This document shows positions 42,154 through 50,878 of a stretch of 64,000 bases of DNA, in pieces. A program made the position numbers and the translations under genes. The notes beneath the pieces were generated by a model, which saw only the letters and a program-made list of their open reading frames with translations, was not told the DNA's origin and searched no databases. The stretch spans positions 248,001 through 312,000 of the forward strand of contig NZ_JAAFZH010000003.1 of the NCBI RefSeq assembly GCF_010435915.1, in the 5' to 3' direction. The number at the start of each line of letters is the position of its first letter. The first letter of the stretch is position 1. Source of the stretch: Spirosoma terrae (lineage in GTDB: Bacteria; Bacteroidota; Bacteroidia; Cytophagales; Spirosomataceae).

Positions 42154-43035
42154 ATGAAGCGAAAAGATTTTTTAACCACCATAGTTGGTACAGCCATGTT
42201 GACAAGTTTTAAACAGTTTACAGATGAGTTGCCTGAACAGGGACCAGAAATGCCTGTTCTGTTTGTCGGACATGGCTCGCCCATGAATGGCATAGAACAT
42301 AATGAATTTAGTCAGTACTGGAAAAAGTTAGCGCAGGAAATACCGGTTCCTAAAGCAGTATTGGTCGTTTCGGCCCATTGGCTAAGCCGGGGCACGCATA
42401 TTACCGCCATGGATTTTCCTAAAACGATTCACGATTTTGGTGGATTTCCGCAGGCGTTGTTTGATGTGCAATATCCCGCGCCCGGAGATCCTGCTTTAGC
42501 GAAGGAAACCGCCGGATTGATCCACTCAACCGTAGTAGGGCTGGATCATGACTGGGGCCTGGATCATGGTACGTGGAGCGTTGTCCGGCAGATGTATCCC
42601 CAGGCTACTATTCCTGTGTTGCAGTTGAGCATCGACTATACGAAAGATGCTCAATATCACTACAATCTGGCTAAAGAGCTTTCGGCGTTACGCCGGAAAG
42701 GTGTGTTGATTTTGGGAAGCGGTAATATGGTGCATAACCTTCGAATGCTGGCGTTGCCCAGATCGGGTAGCTTTAATGAGGCCTATGGCCACGATTGGGC
42801 AATCCATATGAATGATACGTTCAAAAAACTAATTTCAAGCGGTACGCACGATGCGTTGATTCGCTATGATCAGCTAGGGCCAGAAGCCCGTCTGGCTATT
42901 CCAACGCCCGAGCATTACCTGCCTTTATTGTATACACTGGCTCTTCATGGAAAGCGTGACACTGTCTCGTTTTTCAACGATAAAGCGGTGGCTGGCTCGT
43001 TGACTATGACGTCAGTGAAGATTGCCAATGCCTGA
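42154..43035 (+). CDS. ygiD: Class III extradiol dioxygenase, YgiD/4,5-DOPA dioxygenase type
   Basis: 293 residues from the ATG at 42154; the longer frame begins with a TTG and 20 unrelated residues. The protein opens with a short hydrophobic leader (MKRKDFLTTIVGTAMLTSF) and then the dioxygenase core: VLFVGHGSPMNGIEHN, VSAHWLSRG, DHDWGLDHGTW and GSGNMVHNLRML, which supply the metal histidines of the LigB-like fold. YgiD opens the ring of L-DOPA in vitro. The leader may be a Tat-like signal without RR, so location is uncertain. Confidence 0.88.
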   Translation: MKRKDFLTTIVGTAMLTSFKQFTDELPEQGPEMPVLFVGHGSPMNGIEHNEFSQYWKKLAQEIPVPKAVLVVSAHWLSRGTHITAMDFPKTIHDFGGFPQALFDVQYPAPGDPALAKETAGLIHSTVVGLDHDWGLDHGTWSVVRQMYPQATIPVLQLSIDYTKDAQYHYNLAKELSALRRKGVLILGSGNMVHNLRMLALPRSGSFNEAYGHDWAIHMNDTFKKLISSGTHDALIRYDQLGPEARLAIPTPEHYLPLLYTLALHGKRDTVSFFNDKAVAGSLTMTSVKIANA

Positions 43036-43059
43036 AAAATCAACAAAATGAGTTTCATA

Positions 43060-43107
43060 ACAAAGGCCGATGCCGCCAGGGAAATCCCTGGCGGCATCGG
43101 CCTTTGT
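43060..43107 (+). terminator. 23-bp perfect hairpin after ygiD
   Basis: Arms 43060-43082 and 43085-43107 pair perfectly over 23 bp with a minimal GAAA-type turn. GC-rich stem with A/T at the base (ACAAAGGCC/GGCCTTTGT), 25 bp after the stop codon. Confidence 0.8.
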
Positions 43108-43328
43108 TGGACTAATTATAGATGCGAGCTCTTCTTAAAATGTGATTAAAATTTACGCAATACAAAAGAAATGTTTTACTTGAAATGGGTTGCTGTATAA
43201 GTCATTTCATAAATAATTGATTGATTGTCAGTAGTTTGCGACTTTCTGTTTATGTGTGGCTTGTAAATTAATTAGTTGAATAATACAAATTTTTAAAAAG
43301 CGCATTAGTACTGTCGTTTAGACAAAAC
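43108..43328. other. AT-rich non-coding stretch upstream of marR
   Basis: Together with the flanking hairpin and promoter it fills the 340-bp gap before marR. No gene or RNA recognised. Confidence 0.4.
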
Positions 43329-43359
43329 TTGTTTAAACAAATGTTGGTTATACATTTGT
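43329..43359 (+). promoter_or_regulatory. marR promoter with overlapping operator palindromes
   Basis: A textbook Bacteroidota promoter: TTG at 43329-43331 and TACATTTG at 43351-43358, 19 bp apart. Two inverted repeats overlap it: TTGTTTAAACAA (43329-43340) covers the -33 element, and ACAAATGT/ACATTTGT (43337-43344, 43352-43359) with a 7-bp spacer covers the -7 element. MarR proteins bind such palindromes as dimers, so autorepression of the efflux operon is likely. Confidence 0.7.
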
Positions 43360-43375
43360 CGCACCAATACGGAAG

Positions 43376-43807
43376 ATGGAAAAGAACTATAAAAATGAAT
43401 ATCACCGGCTGATTGCCAATATCCACCAGACCGACGGATACATCTTCAACTATTTTCAGCAGAAGCTGTCTCCGTTTGATCTGTCGGTGCAGCAATACAT
43501 TGCTTTACGACGGTTATCGGAAGTTTATCCAAATAGTCTAACGGCCGGCGAGCTAAAGGAGAAAATGACTGACATTAACTCCGATATGACCCGTTTGACT
43601 GATCGTTTGGTCGCTAAAAGTCTGGTTGTGCGCGAGATCGATCCCACTAATCGCCGTAAGGTGAATTTACGGCTGACACCAGAATCGCATCAGTTTATAG
43701 AAAAAGTAGCGGTCGAGTTTAGTGATTTTGAGCTGATCATCAGACACCTCACCGATGAGGAAGTACATACACTGAATACACTCCTTGAAAAAATTAGAAA
43801 TCGTTGA
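43376..43807 (+). CDS. MarR-family repressor of the efflux operon
   Basis: 143 residues, typical MarR length. The winged helix is LTAGELKEKMTDINSDMTRLTDRLVAKSLVVREIDPTNRRKVNLRLTP, with the DxxNRRxxxLxLT wing. MarR proteins are dimers that release DNA when they bind a phenolic or drug ligand. It is the first gene of the efflux operon; tolC starts two bases after its stop. Confidence 0.93.
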   Translation: MEKNYKNEYHRLIANIHQTDGYIFNYFQQKLSPFDLSVQQYIALRRLSEVYPNSLTAGELKEKMTDINSDMTRLTDRLVAKSLVVREIDPTNRRKVNLRLTPESHQFIEKVAVEFSDFELIIRHLTDEEVHTLNTLLEKIRNR

Positions 43808-43808
43808 C

Positions 43809-45140
43809 ATGAAAAAGTATGTGATAGGAGTTGGCCTTTGGCTGGCAGGCTTAGGACTGGCAGCAGCGCAGCCCGCTCCAATGGTAATGCCACTGGATAA
43901 AGCCATTCAACTGGCTTTGCAGAACAACAAAGGCATTAAACTGGCCGATTCAAGAATACAGGCGGCCGAAGCCCGATTGCAGGAAACCAAAGATCGGAGT
44001 TTGCCCCAGGCTAACGCATCGCTGGCCTACTCGCGTTACAGCCTTACCGGCCCTTTTTCGCTGGGCGCTGGTGGCGATGGAAAAACAGCTTTGACCATTC
44101 CGGCTGGCGCTTTTAATGCTACGATTGGTGGCGTTACCATAAGCAAAGAAGTGTTCGGCGGTTTTGCCGAAAAATCGGCAGAGAAGTCAGCCGAACTGTT
44201 AGCTAAAGCCAGCCAGCTGGATGCGCAGCGCAATCGGTCGGAGCTGGTCTATACGGTAACGGATGCGTATTATAATATTGTCAAGCTGGCCCGTTCGATA
44301 GGCGTTATCGAGCAAAATATCAGGCAGTTTGATGAGAAAGAAAGAGAAGCTAATAACCTGCAGAAAGAGGGCATTGTAACGGCTAACGAAGTACTGAAAA
44401 TCCAGTTACAGAAAAATAACCTGCAATTGAGTCGCCTGCAAGTGGAGAAGGCCCGCCAAACGGCTCTGTACAATTTCAATCTTCTGGTCGGCCTGCCCGA
44501 TGATCAGCAGGTAGCTATCGATACGTTGCTGACCAACCCGGCCGCTACGGCAGAACCATTGGGTTCATTCCTGGCGCGGGCTGTACAGACCCGTCCCGAA
44601 GTGCAGGCCAATGCGTTACGTGTGCAATCGGCTCAGGAAATGCTACGGAACACGAAAAGTAATCTGTATCCGCATCTGGGCGTATCGGCTGGCTATAACT
44701 ACATTAACCCAACGGCCAAACTTGTTCCAGAAGCCGCTTCGTTTGTTAGTGCCTGGAACGTCGGAGCCGGTTTGACTTACAACATCGGATCGTTGTATAA
44801 TCTGAAAGGGAAGCTCCACAGCGCTCAAACGGCTATCGATCAGGCTAATCTGCAAGGACAACAGCAAAATGATCAGATTCGGAGCGAAGTGGTTTCGTCC
44901 TATAACAATTACCAATTGGCTCTGGAACAGCAAAATGTCATTCGGACTGCTGTTGGACAGGCACAGGAAAACTACCGCCTAACCGAATCCCGATTCCGCA
45001 ATGGACTGGTGGGGTCTACCGACCTGCTGGAAGCCAACAGCTTTCTGCTTCAGGCTCAACTCAACGTCATCAATGCAACCGTAGATGCGCAACTGGCTTA
45101 CCAACGCCTACTGAAAGCTACGGGTACTAATCTCAATTAA
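43809..45140 (+). CDS. TolC-family outer membrane efflux channel
   Basis: 443 residues from the ATG at 43809 with a signal peptide (about 1-20, GLGLAAAQ). Two long alpha-hairpin repeats: SRIQAAEARLQETKDRSLP in the first, RVQSAQEMLRNTKSNLYPHL in the second, with NNKGIKLADSR and LTESRFRNGLVGSTDLLEAN conserved. Such trimers form the outer membrane duct of a tripartite pump. Here it is encoded with its own adaptor and MFS pump. Confidence 0.93.
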   Translation: MKKYVIGVGLWLAGLGLAAAQPAPMVMPLDKAIQLALQNNKGIKLADSRIQAAEARLQETKDRSLPQANASLAYSRYSLTGPFSLGAGGDGKTALTIPAGAFNATIGGVTISKEVFGGFAEKSAEKSAELLAKASQLDAQRNRSELVYTVTDAYYNIVKLARSIGVIEQNIRQFDEKEREANNLQKEGIVTANEVLKIQLQKNNLQLSRLQVEKARQTALYNFNLLVGLPDDQQVAIDTLLTNPAATAEPLGSFLARAVQTRPEVQANALRVQSAQEMLRNTKSNLYPHLGVSAGYNYINPTAKLVPEAASFVSAWNVGAGLTYNIGSLYNLKGKLHSAQTAIDQANLQGQQQNDQIRSEVVSSYNNYQLALEQQNVIRTAVGQAQENYRLTESRFRNGLVGSTDLLEANSFLLQAQLNVINATVDAQLAYQRLLKATGTNLN

Positions 45141-45160
45141 TCTTGTTTCGAACAAAACTC

Positions 45161-46273
45161 ATGGATAAGAAAACTTTATTCCGCGTAGGGGGCGTCGTTG
45201 TACTGGCCATCGCTCTCTTTTTCGGGTACAGCGAATTTCGCTACCTGCAACGTCATGAAACAACCGACGACGCGCAGATTGATGGTGATGTAAACCCGGT
45301 TATTCCTAAAGCGGGCGGTTACGTAAAAGAGATTCGTTTTAAAGACAATCAGCTGGTAAAAAAAGGCGATACGTTAATTGTACTCGATGATGCCGACTAT
45401 CGGATTCGGGTCGATCAGGCGGAAGCGGCATTACAGAGTGCCATGGCTGCGGCTGGCGTGTCGCGTTCGCAGGTGAACGTAGCGTCGGCAACCGTACAGA
45501 GTTCGCAGGCAAGCGTACAAACCGCCCGGAATCAGGTAGCCACAGCGCAGGCGAACGTAGCGGCTGCTCAGGCACGCGCTCGTAAAGCCAATCAGGATTT
45601 TGAACGTTACAGCCGTTTGCTGGCCGAAAAAACGGTTCCACAACAGCAGTTCGACGTAGTACAGGCGGAGCGCGATGCGGCTCAGGCGCAGTTGCAGGCT
45701 GCTCAGGCTCAATTGCAAACGGCTCAGTCGCAGGTGAACGCGGCTGGCTCGCAAACCAGCGTAACCAGTTCGCAGCGTCGGGCAACGGAAGGTCAGATTA
45801 CGGTAGCGCAGGCTGCCATCAAGCAACGCCAGGCCGATCTGGATATGGCTAAACTACAACTGTCATACACGATAGTACGGGCTCCGGCTTCGGGCGTTGT
45901 ATCGAAGCGGGCGGTGCAGATTGGACAGTTAGTACAGGCGGGTCAGGCCGTTTGTTCAGTAGTAGGCCACTCCGATTTGTGGGTAACGGCAAACTTCAAA
46001 GAAACACAATTGCATCAGATGTTGCCTGGACAAACGGTTGATATCGACGTAGATGCGTTTGGTGGTGAGAAACTAACGGGTCATGTTGGCTCATTTGCGG
46101 GGGCAACCGGTGCTAAGTTTTCGCTGCTGCCACCGGACAATGCTACCGGTAACTACGTGAAAGTCGTACAGCGTATTCCGGTACGTATCGACATCGACAA
46201 AAGTAGCCCGCTCTATGCCAAATTACGCCCTGGTATGAGCGTGAACGTAGCCGTGGATCTGCAGGGTAAATAG
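45161..46273 (+). CDS. HlyD/EmrA-type membrane fusion protein
   Basis: 370 residues from the ATG at 45161 (the TTG at 45143 adds six residues). One N-terminal helix (about 6-26), a lipoyl half (IPKAGGYVKEIRFKDNQLVKKGDTL), a long Ala/Gln-rich coiled-coil hairpin (about 90-215, QAQLQAAQAQLQTAQSQ), the second lipoyl half and beta barrel (VRAPASGVVSKRAVQIGQLV; VTANFKETQLHQMLPGQ). Bridges the MFS pump to TolC, as EmrA does. The coiled coil is unusually regular. Confidence 0.93.
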   Translation: MDKKTLFRVGGVVVLAIALFFGYSEFRYLQRHETTDDAQIDGDVNPVIPKAGGYVKEIRFKDNQLVKKGDTLIVLDDADYRIRVDQAEAALQSAMAAAGVSRSQVNVASATVQSSQASVQTARNQVATAQANVAAAQARARKANQDFERYSRLLAEKTVPQQQFDVVQAERDAAQAQLQAAQAQLQTAQSQVNAAGSQTSVTSSQRRATEGQITVAQAAIKQRQADLDMAKLQLSYTIVRAPASGVVSKRAVQIGQLVQAGQAVCSVVGHSDLWVTANFKETQLHQMLPGQTVDIDVDAFGGEKLTGHVGSFAGATGAKFSLLPPDNATGNYVKVVQRIPVRIDIDKSSPLYAKLRPGMSVNVAVDLQGK

Positions 46274-46278
46274 TTTAT

Positions 46279-46373
46279 AGTCTATGGTTTATAGTTTTTT
46301 GTTTGTAGTGGCTGACGCATACATAGTTATTGTAAATCAGCTACTATAAACCGAAAACTATAAACCATAAACT
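46279..46373. repeat. Hairpin of TATGGTTTATAG-type repeats inside the efflux operon
   Basis: 20-nt arms 46279-46298 and 46354-46373 pair with one G-U; the left arm is AGTCTATGGTTTATAGTTTT. It shares the words TAGTCTATGGTTTATAG with the hairpin at 29738-29818. It lies between the adaptor and the MFS pump genes, so it may attenuate or protect the distal message. Confidence 0.7.
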
Positions 46374-46388
46374 GAAAATCTGGGAAAA

Positions 46389-47945
46389 ATGAAATTAGGA
46401 TTTGATAAATGGATTATAGTCCTCACGGTTACGACGGCTGCTTTGTTGCAAACCATCGACTCGTCGATCGTAAACGTAACGCTTAACCAGATGATGGGTA
46501 ATCTGGGCGCGTCGCTGGGCGATATTAGCTGGGTGGTAACGGGCTATGCCGCTGCCAGTGCGGTTATGATCACGATGTCGGGCTGGTTGACGGCCAAGCT
46601 GGGTCGGCGAAACTACTTTGCGGCTTCAATCGTCCTTTTTACGATTGCATCTATTTTCTGCGGTACGTCGACCAACGTTTGGGAACTGGTATTTTTCCGG
46701 GTTGTGCAGGGAATTGGTGGAGGAGGGTTGCTAACAACCGCTCAATCGATTCTGATTCAGACATTTCCCAAAGAGCAGATCGGTATCGCCAACGCCATAT
46801 TCGGGATGGGGGTTATTATTGGCCCGTCTATTGGTCCAACCCTGGGTGGCTACATCACCGATAACCTGTCGTGGAACTGGGTGTTTTACATCAACATTCC
46901 ATTCGGTATTGCGGCTACGGTGCTGACCTACATGTTCATCAAAGAGCCCGCCGAGAAAGTGCAGGCCGGTAAGATGGACTGGCTGGCGCTCATACTCCTG
47001 ACCATGGGTATTGGCGGGTTGCAGATCGTGCTGGAAAAAGGTCAGGAAGAAGATTGGTTCACGTCTGAGTTTATCGTGCTTATGTCGATTGTAGCGGCTG
47101 TCGGTCTGATTGGCTTTATCTGGCGTCAATTAGCGGTAAAATTGCCGATCCTCGATTTGAGCTTGTTGAAACAACGGCGATTTGCGGTCGGTACGCTGTT
47201 CAATTTTATTCTTGGATTTGGTCTGTTTGCGTCGGTATTTATCATTCCGGTTTTCTGCCAGACTATTCTTGGCTTTACGGCTAGCCAAACCGGCCTTTTG
47301 CTGATGCCGGGATCGATTATGACCGGGTTGATGATGCCCGTGGTGGGTGGATTGCTTAGTAAAAACTATATATCCCCCGTTTGGTACGCAGCTATTGGCT
47401 TTCTGTTGTTTTTTGGTTTCTGTTTTGATCTGTCGGCGATTAGCCTGGATGCTGGGCCGGATTATTTCTTCTGGCCGCTCATCATCCGGGGTATTGGTAT
47501 GGGCATGATTTTCATTCCGTTAACAACCATTACGCTGGCCGATCTGGAAAACATCGAGATCCCGCAGGGATCGGCGCTTTCAGGCATGATTCGTCAGTTA
47601 GGCGGTACGTTTGGTACGGCCATCATGACCACCTATATCTCAACACGTACTGTGTTGCACGCGTCTCGTTTATCGGACAACGTATCGATCTACAATCCGC
47701 TGTCAGCCGAACGTATTCGCCAGTACACCAATCTGTTTCTGTCGAAAGGCGATGCGTTGATAACGGCCACCGGTAAAGCCTACGGTGTCATGCAGGGTGC
47801 CGTCATGAAGCAGGCTCTGGTAATGACCTATGCCGACAGCTTCCTGATTATTGGTGGTTTCTTCCTGGCCTGCGTGCCGCTGTTGTTGCTGTTTATTGGT
47901 AAGAAAATTGAAGCACCAGCCCATACGGAAATGGTGATGGAATAA
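46389..47945 (+). CDS. DHA2-family (EmrB-like) MFS drug pump
   Basis: 518 residues, about 14 helices. DHA2 signs: LLQTIDSSIVNVTLNQM in helix 1, SWVVTGYAAASAVMITMSGWL, LGRRNYF (motif A), RVVQGIGGGGLLTTAQSI and the motif C helix GMGVIIGPSIGPTLGGYI. Drives export of hydrophobic cations or phenolics by proton antiport through HlyD and TolC. 115 bp separate it from hlyD, mostly the repeat hairpin. Confidence 0.93.
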   Translation: MKLGFDKWIIVLTVTTAALLQTIDSSIVNVTLNQMMGNLGASLGDISWVVTGYAAASAVMITMSGWLTAKLGRRNYFAASIVLFTIASIFCGTSTNVWELVFFRVVQGIGGGGLLTTAQSILIQTFPKEQIGIANAIFGMGVIIGPSIGPTLGGYITDNLSWNWVFYINIPFGIAATVLTYMFIKEPAEKVQAGKMDWLALILLTMGIGGLQIVLEKGQEEDWFTSEFIVLMSIVAAVGLIGFIWRQLAVKLPILDLSLLKQRRFAVGTLFNFILGFGLFASVFIIPVFCQTILGFTASQTGLLLMPGSIMTGLMMPVVGGLLSKNYISPVWYAAIGFLLFFGFCFDLSAISLDAGPDYFFWPLIIRGIGMGMIFIPLTTITLADLENIEIPQGSALSGMIRQLGGTFGTAIMTTYISTRTVLHASRLSDNVSIYNPLSAERIRQYTNLFLSKGDALITATGKAYGVMQGAVMKQALVMTYADSFLIIGGFFLACVPLLLLFIGKKIEAPAHTEMVME

Positions 47946-47983
47946 AAGAACGTGTGTTTTCTGTTTTGTTTGTTTTGTTTCGA

Positions 47984-48017
47984 CATCGGACGGCCAATCG
48001 GCTGTCCGATGTTTTTT
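47984..48017 (+). terminator. Intrinsic terminator of the efflux operon
   Basis: 12-bp stem CATCGGACGGCC/GGCTGTCCGATG (47984-47995, 48000-48011) with one G-U, a 4-nt loop and a run of six T. Confidence 0.9.
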
Positions 48018-48059
48018 GTAGCCTAAAGTTTTAGGAAAACTGGACGTGGCCGTCAAGTA

Positions 48060-48722
48060 CTACGTCAACTGTGGTATCGATCTGGCCGTTCGCTTTCTGG
48101 TCCTGGCTTTCTTCCCGATAAAATAAATAAGGGCGAGCGTACCAAGGGCCGACGGTAGAATCTGGCTATACGGTTTGTAGTCAGATAATACCGAGCCCGA
48201 AAACGCAGAAGCCAAAGCACTGTAGGCTGACATCATTTTGTAAATATGTTCATAAAGCCACCAGGTTTTGAGTCGCTTGTAAAGCCAGAAATGCTTGATT
48301 ACATCATAAGCCGCTACGGCAATTAGGGCTGAAAAAGTTGAGTAGACCACAGTAGGAGACCAATGCCCTTCGCTCAGTTGCAAGGACTTTACATACAAAC
48401 TACCGCCCAGTAACAAACCAAACGTTACGAGCATATCGACAGTAGTTGTTTTTTGTTCCTTGAGTCGGACGGCGCGATAGCCAGAATAACCTACATAACC
48501 CGACAGGAGCGTTAGGACCAGCAAAAAAGGGTCTGACCGAAAAAAGAGAATCCCGACGAATGCGGTCGCGACAACGACCGTCAGTAAATAGAGGAAGATG
48601 CGTCCATAGCGGACATGCTGGCGAAGGCGATTCTGATAAAATAAAGTCACGAGCCCTACTATCAGGCTGAACGTACCGAAAAGAACGTGGATAACGATGT
48701 TAGCTGTATGGAGCGTTTGCAT
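48060..48722 (-). CDS. Seven-helix membrane protein, DUF2306-like
   Basis: 220 residues, about six or seven helices. ANIVIHVLFGTFSLIVGLVTL with RQHVRYGRIFLYLLTVVVAT resembles DUF2306-type proteins, in which paired histidines in the helices could bind heme or a metal. Ends in a basic tail (GKKARTRKRTARS). Function unknown. Divergent from the LytTR gene; the 155-bp gap probably holds both promoters. Confidence 0.6.
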   Translation of the reverse strand: MQTLHTANIVIHVLFGTFSLIVGLVTLFYQNRLRQHVRYGRIFLYLLTVVVATAFVGILFFRSDPFLLVLTLLSGYVGYSGYRAVRLKEQKTTTVDMLVTFGLLLGGSLYVKSLQLSEGHWSPTVVYSTFSALIAVAAYDVIKHFWLYKRLKTWWLYEHIYKMMSAYSALASAFSGSVLSDYKPYSQILPSALGTLALIYFIGKKARTRKRTARSIPQLT

Positions 48723-48877
48723 GGGTAAGTCTGGCGATTTGGTTTGTCCAGGACGTACCCAAAATTGCAGGACTATAAAGAGCGTAGCAAGACTTGTGTG
48801 ACCAGCAACTTTTGTCTGTGACGAACGCTTTTCGTCACGTAATTGATCTCCATATTGCGTCTGCGTTGTACCTTGTG

Positions 48878-49633
48878 ATGATGAAACGTAGCTGGCTTCT
48901 GGATAACTTCCTGATCCGTAATCTGTTGGGGCTTCTGGCCTTGATCGGTGCTCATTACCTGTCCGATTTGTATACTATAGATCAACGGCCAGGCTTTTCT
49001 AAATTCTCCCCTTATCTCTACTTGATTTCGCTCTACGGCTGGCTGGTTTTTCATAATCGAATCTTAGTTGAAAGACTATTCATGCGAGGGAAACGGGCAT
49101 ACTATTTTGCTTGCTTTGCCCTATGTATGGCAATGGGGTCGTTCAATATGAATTTGATTCTGCATAACGACTTTGCTGTTACGCATACGTTGCCGCTCCT
49201 GGTTAATTTCTGGGTCTATACAATTGCCGGGATAGGCGTCTACATCACCTATCGACAGCTCTATAGCTCGCCGAAGGAGCCTGTTTCAACGCTACTTCCG
49301 GAACCTCTTTTATCTAAAGAATCCGGCTCTTTTAGTTGTATGGTTGATGGCACTCGCTTGGAAATTGAGTATACCGACATTCAGTACGTGGAGAGTCTGG
49401 AGAACTACGTAAAGGTTATTACGGACAAGAAAACGTATGTGACGCGACTGACGCTCAAAGAGGCCGAAGAACGGCTACCAAAGCCGCCGTTCGTTCGAAT
49501 TAGCCGGTCTTATATTGTCAATGCGATACATATAAACAACAAAGAGCCGGACTCCGTCTGGATAGGGTCAAAAGAACTGCGTATCGGTAAGGTCTATAAA
49601 CGATACGTAGCGGAGCAGTTTGCCAGTGAGTAA
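48878..49633 (+). CDS. Membrane-bound LytTR transcriptional regulator
   Basis: 251 residues from the ATG at 48878 (48881 equally likely); the frame upstream starts with TTG and is not hydrophobic. Four predicted helices (about 10-135), a linker, then a LytTR DNA-binding domain (about 150-251): LEIEYTDIQYVESLENYVKV, TYVTRLTLKEAEERLP, FVRISRSYIVNAIHI and ELRIGKVYKRYV. LytTR proteins bind paired 9-bp direct repeats. With the sensor part embedded in the membrane it needs no separate kinase; the signal is unknown. The divergent DUF2306-like gene is a likely target. Confidence 0.82.
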   Translation: MMKRSWLLDNFLIRNLLGLLALIGAHYLSDLYTIDQRPGFSKFSPYLYLISLYGWLVFHNRILVERLFMRGKRAYYFACFALCMAMGSFNMNLILHNDFAVTHTLPLLVNFWVYTIAGIGVYITYRQLYSSPKEPVSTLLPEPLLSKESGSFSCMVDGTRLEIEYTDIQYVESLENYVKVITDKKTYVTRLTLKEAEERLPKPPFVRISRSYIVNAIHINNKEPDSVWIGSKELRIGKVYKRYVAEQFASE

Positions 49634-49751
49634 ATTACAACGGATAAGGCAAATGAGTTGAAAATACTGCAGGGGATCATGTACCGAACAGGAGATATAC
49701 GTTTATTTAAAAAAAAAGTTATTTTATTCGTATTACCAAACGTTACGTGAT

Positions 49752-50810
49752 ATGAAGCTGACTGTTCTATTGTCTATCGGTGTCGCTATTTGTTTAGTAG
49801 CGTGTGAGCGTAACAACAGTTTGTCGGGTTATCGCTTTGATCGGGGTACGTTTCCTGAGATAGTAACTAATCTAGGCGACGTAAATTCTGTTGAGGATGA
49901 CTACAACTCAACGGTTCCGGCTTTCGGTGATGTAATGCCATTAGTGTTTTCCTCAAAGAGGGGAGGGCGTAGTGATTTTAACTTCGTTCGGGAGTCGATT
50001 AATTATAGTTTTGACCGAAGTTCGGGTAAGTTTTCGGTCGATAATAAACCATACGGCGGACTGGATATTTTGCAGGAGCAGGCGCCAATCGGTTTGGCGG
50101 TTAACGCAGCCAACTCAAGTGCCAACGAGTTAGGACCTTATATGCTGTCTTACGATCGCGATCTCATTAAGGATGGCTATAATCGACACTATGCCGAATA
50201 CTTTATGCTGTTTGCCTCTGATCGTACAGGTAATCTGGATATTTATCTGACTCATAATTTCCAGCAAAACCCGACGGGTACATCGGGCAGTTCATCAACG
50301 AATAAACCGTTTGTAGAACCCATTCGTGTGCCGTTTTTGAATTCTTCAGCCGATGATGCGTATCCAACGTTCGACAAGGATTTTAGAACGATCTACTTTA
50401 CATCAAACCGGGCGGGGTCATTTGATGTATACAAAGCCAGTTTGCCGGTCCTAAAGCCAACAGAACTACATACAGGCCTTTCCGTATTGACAGACGTACC
50501 GATCGAACGAGTTGCGGGATTATCGTCGGGAGCTGATGATAAATGCCCGTTTATTCTGAACGATATGCTGGTTTTTACATCGAATAGAGCGGGCGGATTT
50601 GGTGGTTACGATTTGTATTACAGCAAGTGGAACGGCGATGGCTGGTCGGAGCCTGTCAATTTTGGTCCATCAATCAATACCGCTTCGGATGAGTATCGGC
50701 CAATTTTAACGGGTACGGATTCGTATACAAATCAGCTCATGATTTTTTCATCAAATCGACCAGGTGGAAAAGGTGGGTTTGATCTATATATGGTTGGCGT
50801 AGCGAAATAA
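49752..50810 (+). CDS. TolB-like (PD40) lipoprotein
   Basis: 352 residues. Lipoprotein signal ending at Cys18 (CLVACE). Three or four PD40-type blades with FASDRTGNLDIYL, FTSNRAGSFDVYKA, FTSNRAGGFGGYDLYYS and FSSNRPGGKGGFDLYMV. The same blade type occurs in TolB and in OmpA-linked Bacteroidota proteins. Likely an outer-membrane-attached periplasmic binding scaffold; no enzyme motif. No partner gene adjacent. Confidence 0.78.
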   Translation: MKLTVLLSIGVAICLVACERNNSLSGYRFDRGTFPEIVTNLGDVNSVEDDYNSTVPAFGDVMPLVFSSKRGGRSDFNFVRESINYSFDRSSGKFSVDNKPYGGLDILQEQAPIGLAVNAANSSANELGPYMLSYDRDLIKDGYNRHYAEYFMLFASDRTGNLDIYLTHNFQQNPTGTSGSSSTNKPFVEPIRVPFLNSSADDAYPTFDKDFRTIYFTSNRAGSFDVYKASLPVLKPTELHTGLSVLTDVPIERVAGLSSGADDKCPFILNDMLVFTSNRAGGFGGYDLYYSKWNGDGWSEPVNFGPSINTASDEYRPILTGTDSYTNQLMIFSSNRPGGKGGFDLYMVGVAK

Positions 50811-50817
50811 ACCGCTG

Positions 50818-50865
50818 GAAACGACATAGTGTCACGGTTCCAGAACCGTGGCGCTATGTCGTTTC
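50818..50865. terminator. 23-bp inverted repeat between convergent genes
   Basis: Arms 50818-50840 and 50843-50865 pair over 23 bp with two G-U positions and a minimal loop, between the PD40 lipoprotein and the mqo stop codons. Confidence 0.75.
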
Positions 50866-50878
50866 TAGAATCCGTCAG

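Noticed and set aside
39462-43035. GH3 and YgiD-like genes as a linked degradation cluster
   Set aside because: Divergent with separate ends and no transporter or regulator in common.
47703-48056. 117-codon minus-strand frame after the efflux operon
   Set aside because: Overlaps the MFS gene end and the intrinsic terminator; composition is that of shadow sequence.
48773-49054. 93-codon minus-strand frame between the DUF2306-like and LytTR genes
   Set aside because: Mostly antisense to the LytTR gene; Gln/Lys-rich with no start context or family match.
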